DNA from: Rhododendron vialii
Taxonomy: Eukaryota; Streptophyta; Magnoliopsida; Ericales; Ericaceae
Direction of reading: 5' to 3'
DNA: 64,000 nt
Assembly (NCBI RefSeq): GCF_030253575.1
Contig: NC_080566.1
Span: forward strand, 9,929,501 to 9,993,500
This document shows positions 47,601 to 56,189 of this stretch, in pieces (position 1 is the first letter of the stretch; every line of letters begins with the position of its first letter). The notes beneath the pieces are model-generated. The model saw only the letters and a list, made by a program, of their open reading frames with translations. It was not told the origin of the DNA and did not search any database. The translations under genes were made by a program, and so were the position numbers.

Positions 47601-49880
47601 GCACGTAAGAGTATGATGCTGATATCCCAAGTTTTTGTGGAAGGGGCAGAAATAACTCTAAATTGAAGAAAGAGGTGATTGGAATTTCAAAATCTGGCAA
47701 AGTATGTACTCTTGCCGAATTCGTAGGGGCAGAATGGTCTTTAATAGATTCTTCCCCATGGTCTCTCGACCTTCGGAAAAGATCCGATAAAGATGGTGAC
47801 CTTTTTGAGCTCACAGGCCTTCGGAAGGTAACATATTTCTATTCCATTCATTTTCAGTTCATATTACGTCAGACTATGCACCCATGTTTTGTTGTTTTGG
47901 TATCCTGTTTGTATACTTCACTTTAGCCCCTAACTGAAGGGGAAGTTTTTGTCAAATAAATTCGGAAACACTTGGTTTTCCTCATGTAGGATGCTGTGGG
48001 AGATGGTTTGAACTTTCGACCTTTAGTGTCTGATGCTTTTGCTGCCAATTTCCCTATTGTTTTTGTTGGACCATGAATTCCATAAGTTGGGTGCAGAGGC
48101 AGGGAATTGAGAAACCAAAAAGGAGGGAGGGGATCATTCTTCAGTATAACAACTACGGGTGTCTATAGTTTATCCTCTTGCTGAGCAGGTCGTAAACCTT
48201 GGCGTTTTTGCCTCGGCAAAAGTTGTCTATGTTAGCAAGCCTGTGGTATCCGATTGTTATTCTTTATTCCTTTAGATGACGGCTAACAGAGATCATGCAT
48301 TCACATAGTATAAATCTTATCAGTGACTTGCAAATGCATCCACTTGGAAAACAAGCAAGAAAGAGGCAATACCTGCAAATTTGTGTCACACAACATGTTT
48401 TAGTGCAGACTCGCAGTAGCTTTATAAACATGCATGACTAATATGAATTCTTGATACAGGTAAAACTATTCCCTGGTAGAAATCTGGAATATGAACCCAA
48501 GCAATGTGATAAGCATAGAAGCGAACGTGACTTCGTGACCTTAGTAGAATTCTCAGCAGAAGACCCGTATGGCAGGGCAATTGCATTGCTTGACTTGAAA
48601 TCCGGGATTTCCAAGGTACATTTTTTGTTCTTCACTTATATCCGGATTTTTTTGTTCAGTGGTAAAGACTCAGCCCAATAACCTTAAGGTCTTGGGTTCG
48701 AGTCTCAGCACAACCACATTGTGTATTATTTTCAAAGGTTAGGCTTGTCCTATCCTCATCCATCCAATGGATTTAAGTTTAAAAAAACACCCAGTTGGTA
48801 CCCATTAGAAAGTTAAAAAAGATAAAAATTTGTTTTGGTGTAGCTTTTGAATGATGGGATTTGACATTGTCATTCAGTGAGAATAGCTTAAATTGATTGA
48901 TTTAAAATCCTGCATGTTAAAGATTGTAGTTATGCAAAGATCCATAAAATACAGGTACATCCCTTTTGCCTCTAATCCATTGACCGATCTGGTCACAGCC
49001 ACCTATAGCTAAACCTCTTCTTTTTTTTTTTTCTTTTTTCTTTTTTTTATAGTGTGAATGATAAATCCCTTCCCTTGAAATCAACAGCTGTCCCAAAGGA
49101 GCCTTTTTTCAAGGCTAATGAAGTCTTCTCCTCCTAACTGACTGTGTCTACTTTTTCCTTTTACAACAGGTAAAAGAAGAATGGCTGGTATTGCCTGGAA
49201 TCATTTTGACATTTATTCTTTCTGATATTTTGAGAGAGAAGGGATATGAAGGCCTACAACATAGTGAATTTGGAAACAAATTGATCACAAAGAAGGAAGC
49301 GGCCTTGAATGTGGACACGGCTAACAAAAACAGACTGGCATCAGAAAAAGCCACAGCATGTAGCGAAGGGTGTGATAGTGGGTGTAGAAATGCATTACTG
49401 AGAGGAGGTGGAAACACACTGAAAAGTGGTGGTTCTGGAGGCGGAAGTGGAAATATAGTGAAGAGTGGCAGTTGTGGTAGTGGTTGTGGCGGCAAATGTG
49501 GAAACATGGTTAAGAGCGGTGGTTGTGGCAGTGGTTGTGGAGGCAGTTGTGGAAATAAGGTGAACAGCAGTGGCTGTGGTGGTGGGTGTGGTGGTGGTAA
49601 ATGTGGAATTACGGTGGACAGCGGTGGTTGTGGCGGGTGTGGTGGTGGTGGTGGTTGTGGAAGCGGATGTGGAAAGATGGTGAACAGCAGTGCGTGCGGT
49701 AGTGGTTGTGGTGGAAAATGTGGAAACTTGGTGAAGAGTGGTGGCTGCGGTAGTGGTTGTGGTGGAGACTGTGGGAACATGGTGAATAGTGGTGGATGCG
49801 GAGGTTGTGGGGGTGGTTGTGGCGGTAAGGCATCTGGAAAAAGTACTGCCAATCCCTCTGCCTTGGGAAACCCAAATTAA
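41678..49880 (+). CDS. GRDP: glycine-rich domain-containing protein (GRDP, DUF1399)
   Basis: Eight exons join in frame: 41678-41835, 42776-42893, 43012-43335, 43997-44452, 45486-46021, about 47650-47827, 48460-48615, 49170-49880, giving 878 aa, somewhat longer than Arabidopsis GRDP1/2. The DUF1399 region carries two copies of a W-H-x-H motif (WVWHCHRLNP in exon 2, LIWHSHQLQP in exon 4). Exon 5 is C2-like in position and holds the YPFWKRSCFFPFPG stretch. Exons 6-7 contain SGKVCTLAEFVGAEWSL and VKLFPGRNLEYEPK. Exon 8 ends in a Cys/Gly-rich array. Family knowledge: GRDPs affect growth and stress responses; no enzymatic activity is established. The start of exon 6 is ambiguous between in-phase AG sites (47631, 47643, 47649). 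CAG at 47649 is preferred. Exon 3 has an 81-bp tandem duplication, and intron 4 carries a TRIM. Confidence 0.92.
41937..42187. mobile_element. MITE-like element with duplicated head (GRDP intron 1)
   Basis: AGGGTTTTAAATCGTGGTATCGGG at the left and TTATTTAAAACCCT at the right are inverted ends. The head sequence (TTTTAAATCG(C/T)GGTATCGGG...CAGACCATAT) occurs twice in tandem (41940 and 42014). Such TTTTAAA...ATATCG elements are common in plant introns. Confidence 0.55.
43087..43248 (+). repeat. 81-bp in-frame tandem duplication in GRDP exon 3
   Basis: TEQTWNELYPNEPYDF and SEQTWNKLYPNEPYDF are encoded 81 bp (27 codons) apart, with related flanks KRE and KIE. The ACTTGGAAC words lie at 43114 and 43195. 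The DNA copies differ at several positions, including silent ones, so the duplication is not recent. Confidence 0.85.
44933..45341 (+). mobile_element. TRIM-like LTR retrotransposon in GRDP intron 4
   Basis: Direct terminal repeats of about 100 bp begin TGTCAGAGCTTGTCCC (44933) and TGTTAGAGCTGTCCCG (about 45249) and share GGTTAATTATAACCTCC-type sequence and CAATTGGTTTTGAGTTG. TGGTATTATAGC after the first repeat is a decayed form of the initiator-Met tRNA primer site TGGTATCAGAGC, and CAAGGGAG before the second is a short polypurine tract. The 5-bp GAAGT flanks both ends (44928-44932 and 45342-45346). A 48-bp internal unit (ACAAGACTTTCTTGATTGAT...) is duplicated in tandem at 45073-45166. No coding capacity. 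Confidence 0.72.
47083..47517. mobile_element. MITE with TGTTTGGTT-type ends in GRDP intron 5
   Basis: GGCTATGTTTGGTTTGATGGAATGG at the left pairs with CCATTCCATCCAACCAAACACACCC at the right. The interior is built from GGAATAG and ATTCCATTCC words and an internal CCACTCCAAATGATACTAATG-like repeat. This is a common plant hAT-related MITE type. Its right end lies about 130 bp before the exon 6 acceptor. Confidence 0.65.
48650..48780 (+). mobile_element. tRNA-derived SINE fragment in GRDP intron 7
   Basis: GTTCAGTGGTAAAGACTCAG is A-box-like and TTGGGTTCGAGTCTCAGC is a near-perfect B box about 30 bases later, as in tRNA-derived SINE heads. The body (GGCTTGTCCTATCCTCATCC) ends in AAAAAA. Confidence 0.6.
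49365..49835 (+). repeat. Cys/Gly-rich tandem array in GRDP exon 8
   Basis: The C-terminus repeats a unit of about 16-18 residues of the form (K/N)SGGCGSGCGGKCGN(M/L)V, roughly eight times with variation in length. At DNA level it is a GGTTGTGG/GGTGGT-rich minisatellite. The reverse strand shows long Pro- and Thr-rich frames that are shadows of this array. Confidence 0.9.
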
Positions 49881-50539
49881 GCGCCTATCCAAGAGAAATG
49901 AAAAGAGTCTGCTTGCCTCTCGTTTTTCGCTTTCAGGAGATCGGTTCCTAAAGTAGTTTCTTTGTGTCGAAACTCTGGTTCCTGCATTGTTGATGTCGAA
50001 AGCTTAATACCATCATGTATCTTGTTGTGTTCTTTAATAAAGCCTTCTGATGACCATTTCTCAGGTTGTCTGTTGGTTCAAATCCATCAATAAGAATTTG
50101 CTCGGTGTTTGGTCATCAACTGTTGTGATGACCGATTCACAGCGGCGTTTGCCTCTTGTTTGTAAAACTACTTAAGTACTGGACAACGAAATTGGAATGC
50201 AAAAGTGAAATCAAGATCATAAATTGCGATCGTAACATACACAAGAAGAAGAAAGTTATTCGTGTTCAGAGAGAGAGAGATTGTGAGAACTCCCCAAGTG
50301 AACACAAAGCCGATTCCGAGACCATAAACAAAGAGCATCACATCCACATACATTCATTTGGACTGATTAACCATGGTTACTGCAAAGTTTCATACATTCA
50401 ATTGGAGTGATTACACATGATTACTAGTACAATGTTTTAGTGATTCAACATGGCCGCTAATCAAGATTATGGAAATCTTAAAAGTGGGGAATTAACGTAG
50501 AAGGAAAAGACCAATGGGAGACACCACCACAAGAAGGGA

Positions 50540-51283
50540 TCAGCTGATGAAGATGATGGAAGGGTCACAGCAACACTCATCAACGAGGCAACAGCAACAC
50601 AGAGCCGCCAGACTGGAAAACAAAGATTTTTGATCAAATCGACTCAATGAGAGAGAGAGAGAGAGAGAGAGAATGTGGGGTAGAGGAATTCCCGTTCAGT
50701 CAGTCTATCCGTCATTTTTTTTTCCCTTCTAATTCAGGTGTCCTACAAGCTTACGCCCGCATTTATATCAACGTTTTACTATTTGAAGATAAAATAGACG
50801 GCAAACTGTTCATATTATAAACGTTTTAGCAAAAGTGTTTCCCTGCACCAATCGAATCTTAATAGCTATCTTCACATTTGTGAAAGACAAAATAGAGTGT
50901 AGAAGACTCACATTTGCCAATTTTTTTTTTTTTTTTATAACTTACACAAAAAAAATAGACGACAAATGTGAGTCCTCCTACAATCTATTATGTCTTTCAC
51001 AAATGTGAAGATAGCTGTTAATGTCCGACCGCGTGCAGGGAAACACTTCCACTAAAACGTTTACAATATGAACAGTTTCGATCCGGTCCACAACGGCCCG
51101 AAACAGGAATAAAAAAGACTGAGGATACACTGACTGGATGGGAGCTTGGTATGGAGAATTACCATCCCTCGAGGAAACCAGGTTCTCTTCTGGGAGGTGG
51201 AGGAGCAGCATAATACTGTGGAGGTGGAGGAGCAGAATAATACTGTGGAGGTGCCACTACAGGAGGGCCTTGGTAGTAACCTG

Positions 51284-51321
<38 letters not shown>

Positions 51322-51799
51322 AAACCCAATTAAAGTGATAGAAAATGGAAGGGGGAAAAAACATATCCACATAAGCAACGATGCAAAGAAAAACTGGACA
51401 AATAAAAGAAATTTTTTGATGAAAGCGAAATGAGAAGTGATGAAAATGTATCAAGTTAGTGGATCTTGATTTAATTAAATTACCCAGAAAAAAGTACACA
51501 AAAATAAGAACGGGAAAAAAGAGAAAAAGGGAGGGAAGGCAAATCAACCATTTCTGGTGAACAAAAGGAAAGCTGAAAATATACCGATAAAAAAAAAGAG
51601 AGTAGTTAAAAATACTGGAACAACTTTTACTGAATGGAAATTGGAACTCATTTGGAACTGTGATGACAAAAGAGCGAAAATCCGTCAGTTGGGTACTCTA
51701 AATTTTTTTGTAAAAAACCCATGAAAAGGGAAAAAAGAAAAAAGAAATGCGGAGCGTACCTTGGGCAGGGTAGGGATAAGCATACTTTGGGTCAGCCAT
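50540..51799 (-). CDS. cysteine-rich transmembrane (CYSTM) protein, 76 aa
   Basis: Three minus-strand exons join in frame: 51799-51760, 51280-51163, 50612-50540. All splice sites are GT-AG. The protein starts MADPKYAYPYPAQGYYQGPP, has a Pro/Tyr-rich stretch with a 9-residue unit repeated (APPQYYSAPPPPQYYAAPPP, encoded by a 27-bp tandem repeat), then REPGFLEG and the CYSTM module CLAALCCCCLVDECCCDP, and ends SIIFIS. The C-terminal Cys-rich segment inserts into the plasma membrane in this family. Members are stress-responsive and some affect pathogen response or cell differentiation; the role of this one is not known. It converges with GRDP, with about 660 bp between the two stop codons. GA/CT microsatellites lie in the leader, intron 1 and just before exon 3. 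Confidence 0.93.
50647..50672. repeat. (GA)n microsatellite in CYSTM intron 2
   Basis: About 12 GA units a few dozen bases upstream, in gene sense, of the exon 3 acceptor, where they read as a pyrimidine-rich CT tract that could serve as part of the acceptor region. Confidence 0.8.
50807..51085. mobile_element. foldback MITE in CYSTM intron 2
   Basis: Arms of about 130 bp are inverted repeats: AAACTGTTCATATTATAAACG, GTGTTTCCCTGCA, ATAGCTATCTTCACATTTGTG and GACTCACATTTG on the left recur inverted on the right (CAAATGTGAGTC, CACAAATGTGAAGATAGCT, TGCAGGGAAACAC, CGTTTACAATATGAACAGTTT). The loop is a T-rich run near 50925. Superfamily not assigned. Confidence 0.82.
51286..51318. repeat. (GA)n microsatellite in CYSTM intron 1
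   Basis: It reads as (CT)n in gene sense immediately upstream of the exon 2 acceptor (TGATCAG), so it probably forms the polypyrimidine tract of that intron. Confidence 0.82.
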
Positions 51800-51820
51800 C
51801 TCTGATATCAAAATCAGAAC

Positions 51821-51823
<3 letters not shown>

Positions 51824-51852
<29 letters not shown>
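51824..51852. repeat. (GA)n microsatellite in the CYSTM 5' leader
   Basis: About 14 units begin 25 bp upstream of the CYSTM ATG and read as (CT)n in gene sense, likely within the leader. Confidence 0.82.
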
Positions 51853-51854
<2 letters not shown>

Positions 51855-52185
51855 TTTTAAAGTAGAAGAAGAAGAATAGGGTGTCTTTTGTTTTTAATCA
51901 TGAATAGGGTGCCATTTGTTGTGATCAATTCTAAGGTAGGGGCGGACCGAAAAATTTCAACACCACACTCTTTTACACAGTCATTTACACTCATAATAAG
52001 GATGGTGCCCACACACACTGAGTATTCACACACCTACACTCACAACAAGGATATGGCCCATACACACTGAGTGTGTAGTGTGTGCGGACTCCACCTTTGT
52101 TGTGAATGTGGATGTGTGAATGGATGTGGTGGTAGAATGATTGGGGGTGGACCTAGTGCTCATGGACCCGGGACTTGTGAATTTA
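51853..52185. other. CYSTM upstream region with CACACA-type direct repeats
   Basis: Phrases such as AAGGATGGTGCCCACACACACTGAGT and AAGGATATGGCCCATACACACTGAGT repeat near 51980 and 52046. No coding frame is supported. Promoter elements cannot be assigned. Confidence 0.45.
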
Positions 52186-52430
52186 TGCCATTATTCCCTT
52201 CCTCGTTCTTTTGTCCATCGTTCTATTCTAATTGGATAAAAAAATTAATTATAACTTTAATTGATAATACAATTTAAATGTAATATGGATGTTTGATAGA
52301 TCTCACTAAACCATTTTAAACGATATTTTTAAAATCACCTAAAAAATTATAAATTGTAAAATATAATCAATTAAAAAGTATCACGGACTCCCAAAAGAGA
52401 CTAAAGAATATGAACGGAGAGGGTATTTTA
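52186..52430. mobile_element. degraded Stowaway-like MITE
   Basis: It matches the intact element at 54073-54310 along its length (GTTCTATTCTAATTGGATAAAAAA, ATAATCAATTAAAAAGT, CACGGACTCCCAAAAG), but the ends have decayed. Confidence 0.6.
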
Positions 52431-52673
52431 GGTTTAAAACTTATTTTTTTTGGGTAAGTTGGTTTGAAACTTTCCGGGTGTTATTAATTCTTTTGGTGTA
52501 AGCTCATACAAAATTTTGCTTTGATTTTAATTGGGATTCTTGCAAATGTGCAGTGGAATTGGGATCATTTATCAGGATTAAATGAGGCGCGCATAAGCTG
52601 GCCTGACACTATGAGTTTTGAAAAAAATTGTTTGTTATGTTTACAAACGTACATGTATGTCTCATTCAAAAGA

Positions 52674-53022
52674 GTAAGTCTACAGTTACCGATCGGAATC
52701 CCGACGTCCCACCGGGCACGCTCCGGCCACCGGAAGACCGATCCGATCCGTCCAATAATTTTAAAAAAAAAAACCGAGTGGGCTTACGTGAGAATAAACG
52801 GCATCCGACGTGTGTAAGTGGCCGATCCAAGCACTCCATTTTTGTGTTTGGATCGGCCACTTATACACGTCGGATGCCATTTATTCTCGTGTAAGCCCCA
52901 ATCTGTTTTTTTTTTTTAGAATTATTGGACGGATCGGATCGGCCATCCGGTGGCCGGAGAGTGCCCGGCGGGGCGTCGGGATTCCGATCGAGATTTTCCG
53001 ATCGGTAACCGTAGACTTTCTG
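52674..53022. mobile_element. GC-rich foldback MITE
   Basis: AAGTCTACAGTTACCGATCGG at the left pairs with CCGATCGGTAACCGTAGACTT at the right, and the inverted arms continue inward through CGGAATCCCGACG, CCACCGG, GATCCGATCCGTCCAATAATT and GGCATCCGACGTGTGTAAGTGG to a short loop near 52836. The arms are about 165 bp. The right arm carries an extra GAGATTTTCCGATC segment. Non-coding; open frames across it are palindrome artefacts. Confidence 0.85.
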
Positions 53023-54070
53023 CATTAAAAAATGGAGAGAGTTGGTATGGAATTGCACCGACTTTATGCGTCACGAAATAAGAATGTTTTAAAGTTGTTT
53101 TGGATTTATATGATTATTTCCGTAAAGTTATTTGGAGAATTTAAATAGGGTTCTATCCTACATTAATACATAAGTCCTAATCCTTATAGGTTTGAAAACT
53201 TATGTTTTCATCCTAAAATTTAAATAATACTTATTTAGCCCTTAATAATTTTTAACATTTTAATAGAGCCATTGCGGGGACCAAATTAAATAAGAGATAT
53301 TGACCTTGACAAAGTTAATATCCCTTATTTAATTTGGTTTGCGCAGCGGCAATCATGACAAAATAATCTGGAATCACGACAAAATCATCCGGAATGTAAA
53401 ATTACTATTAAAAGTTAGTTTAAGGTCTTAAAATTCTTTACTATATAGGTGAAAAAATTCGGGATGTAAAACTAACATAAAAAATTAGTTTAAGGTTATA
53501 AAATTCTTTATTATATAGGTAAAGAAATTCAGGATGTAAGTTAATTTTAGATCTTGAATTTCTGTATTTGTCATAATTCATGTATTTGTCATTATTTCTG
53601 TATTTGTCATGAGTAATGGTGTTTTAGGTATTATTTTAAATTTCAGAATGTCGACTTAAGTATTCAAACTTAATAGGATGGACACCTAAATAAGTTCACG
53701 AAATAGGATGGCTATTTAATTTCTTCAAGTTATTTTTCTCTTTCAAAGTCTCTCCATTTTTCATTTTCCTGTATTTTTTCTCCATGTTTGGACTGTATTT
53801 GTGTGGAAAAAAACGCACATAAAAAGAGAGGAACGGAGTCAAAAAGAGAAGGAACGCTACCCTTGTCGGATTCTCAAATTTTGAAAGGAAAAAAGGGGTA
53901 AATGAAATTGGAGAAATGATTGTGTACTTGTCCTAAGTTACAATGTTCAACTTTTATGAAAAAAGAGTTGATACTCTTGTAGGATTGAGATGGGTTGATT
54001 GGATTAGGGTAATGCAAAATTTTGTTCTCGGGATTGTTCTAACATTCCCTCAAAGGGATAGGATAATAAG
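53023..54070. other. intergenic, no gene seen
   Basis: AT-rich with a repeated phrase (AAATTC(G/A)GGATGTAA...TTAGTTTAAGGT, near 53455 and 53390) and TATTTGTCAT triplets (53570-53610). No coding content. Confidence 0.5.
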
Positions 54071-54072
54071 TA

Positions 54073-54310
54073 CTCATTCCGTTCCAATTTACTTGTCTCA
54101 GTTCTATTCTAACTTGATAAAAAAAACTAGTTATATCTTTAATTGGCAATGAATTTTATAGTCAATATAAATCTTGTTTGAAAGATCTCGATTTGTTCTA
54201 TAATACAATGTTTTCAAAATCACCTAAAACATTATAAATTACGAGATATAATCAATTGAAAAGTGACACGAACTCCCAAAAGTGACAATTTTAAATTGGG
54301 ACGGAGGTAG
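54073..54310. mobile_element. Stowaway-like MITE (Tc1/mariner type)
   Basis: The termini CTCATTCCGTTCCAATTTAC and TAAATTGGGACGGAGGTAG are inverted and resemble the CTCCCTCCGTCCC consensus of Stowaway elements. TA dinucleotides flank both sides (54071-54072 and 54311-54312). 238 bp, non-coding. Confidence 0.8.
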
Positions 54311-54881
54311 TAAAAAAGTGCATTGATATCCGAGAATGTGTATTGATATTTGTGAAAGTGTATTAATATCCGTGAGATATGCTTTAATATTCGAACTTGT
54401 TTAGAATTATGTGTATATTATCATTTGCCTAGTGGACGGAGATTAACAAAACTGCTCATAAATATACTTGCAATTATAGAATCCATAGGCCAAGGCTATG
54501 TTAGGTGCTATTTGATAAAACTGAAAATTAAAATTGAAAGTTAAAAAATTAAGTACTAAAAGTTTAATGCTGAATTTTTTAAATTGAGAAAAAGTTGTTT
54601 GATAGACATATTGAACATTGATGATGTATTTGGTTCCCTTCTCAAAAAAAAAAAAAAAAAAATTCAACTTCAACACAACTCATTACCCTTACTTTCAATC
54701 ATTACCTTTATTTCTCCATCCACTCATTACCTTTATTTCCAATCTTACTCTCATTTCTCTCCAATTATTATTTTTATCTCCAATTATTACTTTTATTTCT
54801 CTCTTCACTCATTACCCAAAAAAATTTCTCAAAAAAACTCCCAAAAGGGATTCGAACAAAGCATGAATGAAAACAAATGAT

Positions 54882-55021
54882 TAGGACTGTAAAACGAACA
54901 GATCAATTTGCGAGCTTGACTCGGCTCATTAGTGCTTGGCTCGGTTTGGCTCGTTTAGTAAATGACTAAATTCGGTTCATTAAGACTCAAGCTCAAGTTT
55001 TTGGCTCGTTTACAGCCCTAA
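54882..55021. mobile_element. short complete copy of the GCTCG-rich family
   Basis: TTAGGACTGTAAAACGA at the start and TCGTTTACAGCCCTAA at the end are inverted, flanked by TGA on both sides (possible 3-bp target duplication). The interior has GGCTCG and CGAGCTTGA words. At 140 bp it may be the minimal unit of the family. Confidence 0.7.
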
Positions 55022-55099
55022 TGATCAATTAATTTTAGTTTCATTAGTTACAATGATTCTCTTAATTTTAATTACTAATGGTTACCATGTATTTGTGGT

Positions 55100-55290
55100 A
55101 GTGGCGCGGACGCTGGAGTGGTGATTGTGGTGGTGGTGGAGGCAAGAATGGTGGTGGTTTTGTGTTGGAGTGATGGTGGTAGAGTGGTGGCGGTGTGGAG
55201 ATTGTGCTGGCAGTGGTGGAGTGGTGGTGGTGGGGGGTGATTAGAGTAGTGGTGGTGGGGGTGATTAGAGTCGTGGTGGTGGGGTGGTGT
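55100..55290 (+). repeat. GGTGGT-rich low-complexity tract
   Basis: Irregular GTGGTGGTGG and GGAGTGGTGG repeats, with a duplicated GGGGTGATTAGAGT(A/C)GTGGTGG phrase. No supported frame. Confidence 0.7.
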
Positions 55291-55304
55291 GTGCGGAGGC
55301 GTTA

Positions 55305-55862
55305 GGACTGCAAATGAGTCAAGTCTAGCCGAGCTTTGCCGTGCTCAAGCTTGTTTATTAAGTTTTTAACAAACCCGAGCTCGAGCTCAAGCTTAATGAA
55401 AACTTAACGAACTGAGCTTGAGCCAAGTAGGCATTGGCTTGACTCGAGTTTGACCTTGTTCATGAGCCTTAACGGGCCAACGAAAAACGTATATATATGC
55501 TCGCATAGGCCTAATACAACAACAAAATATTTTGATTGTGAAGATTATCTTTCGTTTTCCTATGCTCTACTACAAGAAAATAACCTCAATTTTAGAATAA
55601 TAATAACATGTAATATATTTTTGTAAGGATTGTGCAACAATGTATCAAAATGTTAATTCTAATTGTGGCAATTAACTTAAAAAGTCTACTAAGTTTTGGC
55701 TTGCGAGCCAATTCGAGCCGAGCCTCTGCTGGCTTGTGCCTGGCTTGATAACGAAATGAGCCTAGAATTTGAGTTTGAGCTAATTTATTTATATCTTGAG
55801 TCGACCTTGAACGAACTTTTACCGAATCGAATCTCGAGCGGCTCTGTTCGTTTGCTGTCCTA
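55305..55862. repeat. two further GCTCG-family fragments with unrelated DNA between
   Basis: Fragments at about 55305-55470 and 55690-55862 contain AGCCGAGCTTTGCCG, GAGCTCGAGCTC, CGAGCCGAGCCTC and GAATCTCGAGCGGCTC. They probably are the two ends of one larger copy (55305-55862): the start GGACTGCAAATGAG and the end CGTTTGCTGTCC are inverted. Confidence 0.55.
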
Positions 55863-56114
55863 GGAGGCGTTGGCTTGGAGAGCAGCTAATAGCTATGGTT
55901 TTTGCGTTGATGCTGGGACGGGATTCGATTGTGATAGAGGGGGATTCTCATCATCTAGTGCGACAACACCAAAAAGACTATCCGTACCTAACTTTTTACG
56001 ATCTTAAGAGCTTTGATACCTCTGGGCTCGACACCAAAGTTGGCTAGGTTGAATTCGTGACAACGAGAGGGGGGTGGGAGTGTGTTTCACCTCATCAAAA
56101 AAAAAAAAAAAATT
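55862..56114 (+). pseudogene. LINE 3' remnant with RNase H-like end
   Basis: ALAWRAANSYG is read in one frame and, after a shift, ALMLGRDSIVIEGDSHHLVRQ in another. This is the E-G-D-S...V motif block of the RNase H-like domain at the end of plant L1-type ORF2. A 3' tail with a TTTCACCTCATC phrase and poly(A) (about 56098-56113) follows. Frameshifted and heavily truncated. Confidence 0.65.
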
Positions 56115-56189
56115 CTATTCGAAAATTATTCTGAATGGATAAATTAACGATACAGATACAATTCAAAATGAATCTGTACTATTGATTTA

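Noticed and set aside
49148-49892. Long minus-strand frames rich in Pro, or in Thr and Ser
   Set aside because: They are antisense shadows of the Cys/Gly-rich repeat array in GRDP exon 8, which is confirmed by its splicing context.
52521-53058. Overlapping frames on both strands with similar peptides
   Set aside because: They are by-products of the GC-rich foldback MITE at 52674-53022.
55100-55290. A glycine-rich protein gene in the GGTGGT tract
   Set aside because: No long frame, start context or splice structure; simple low-complexity repeat.
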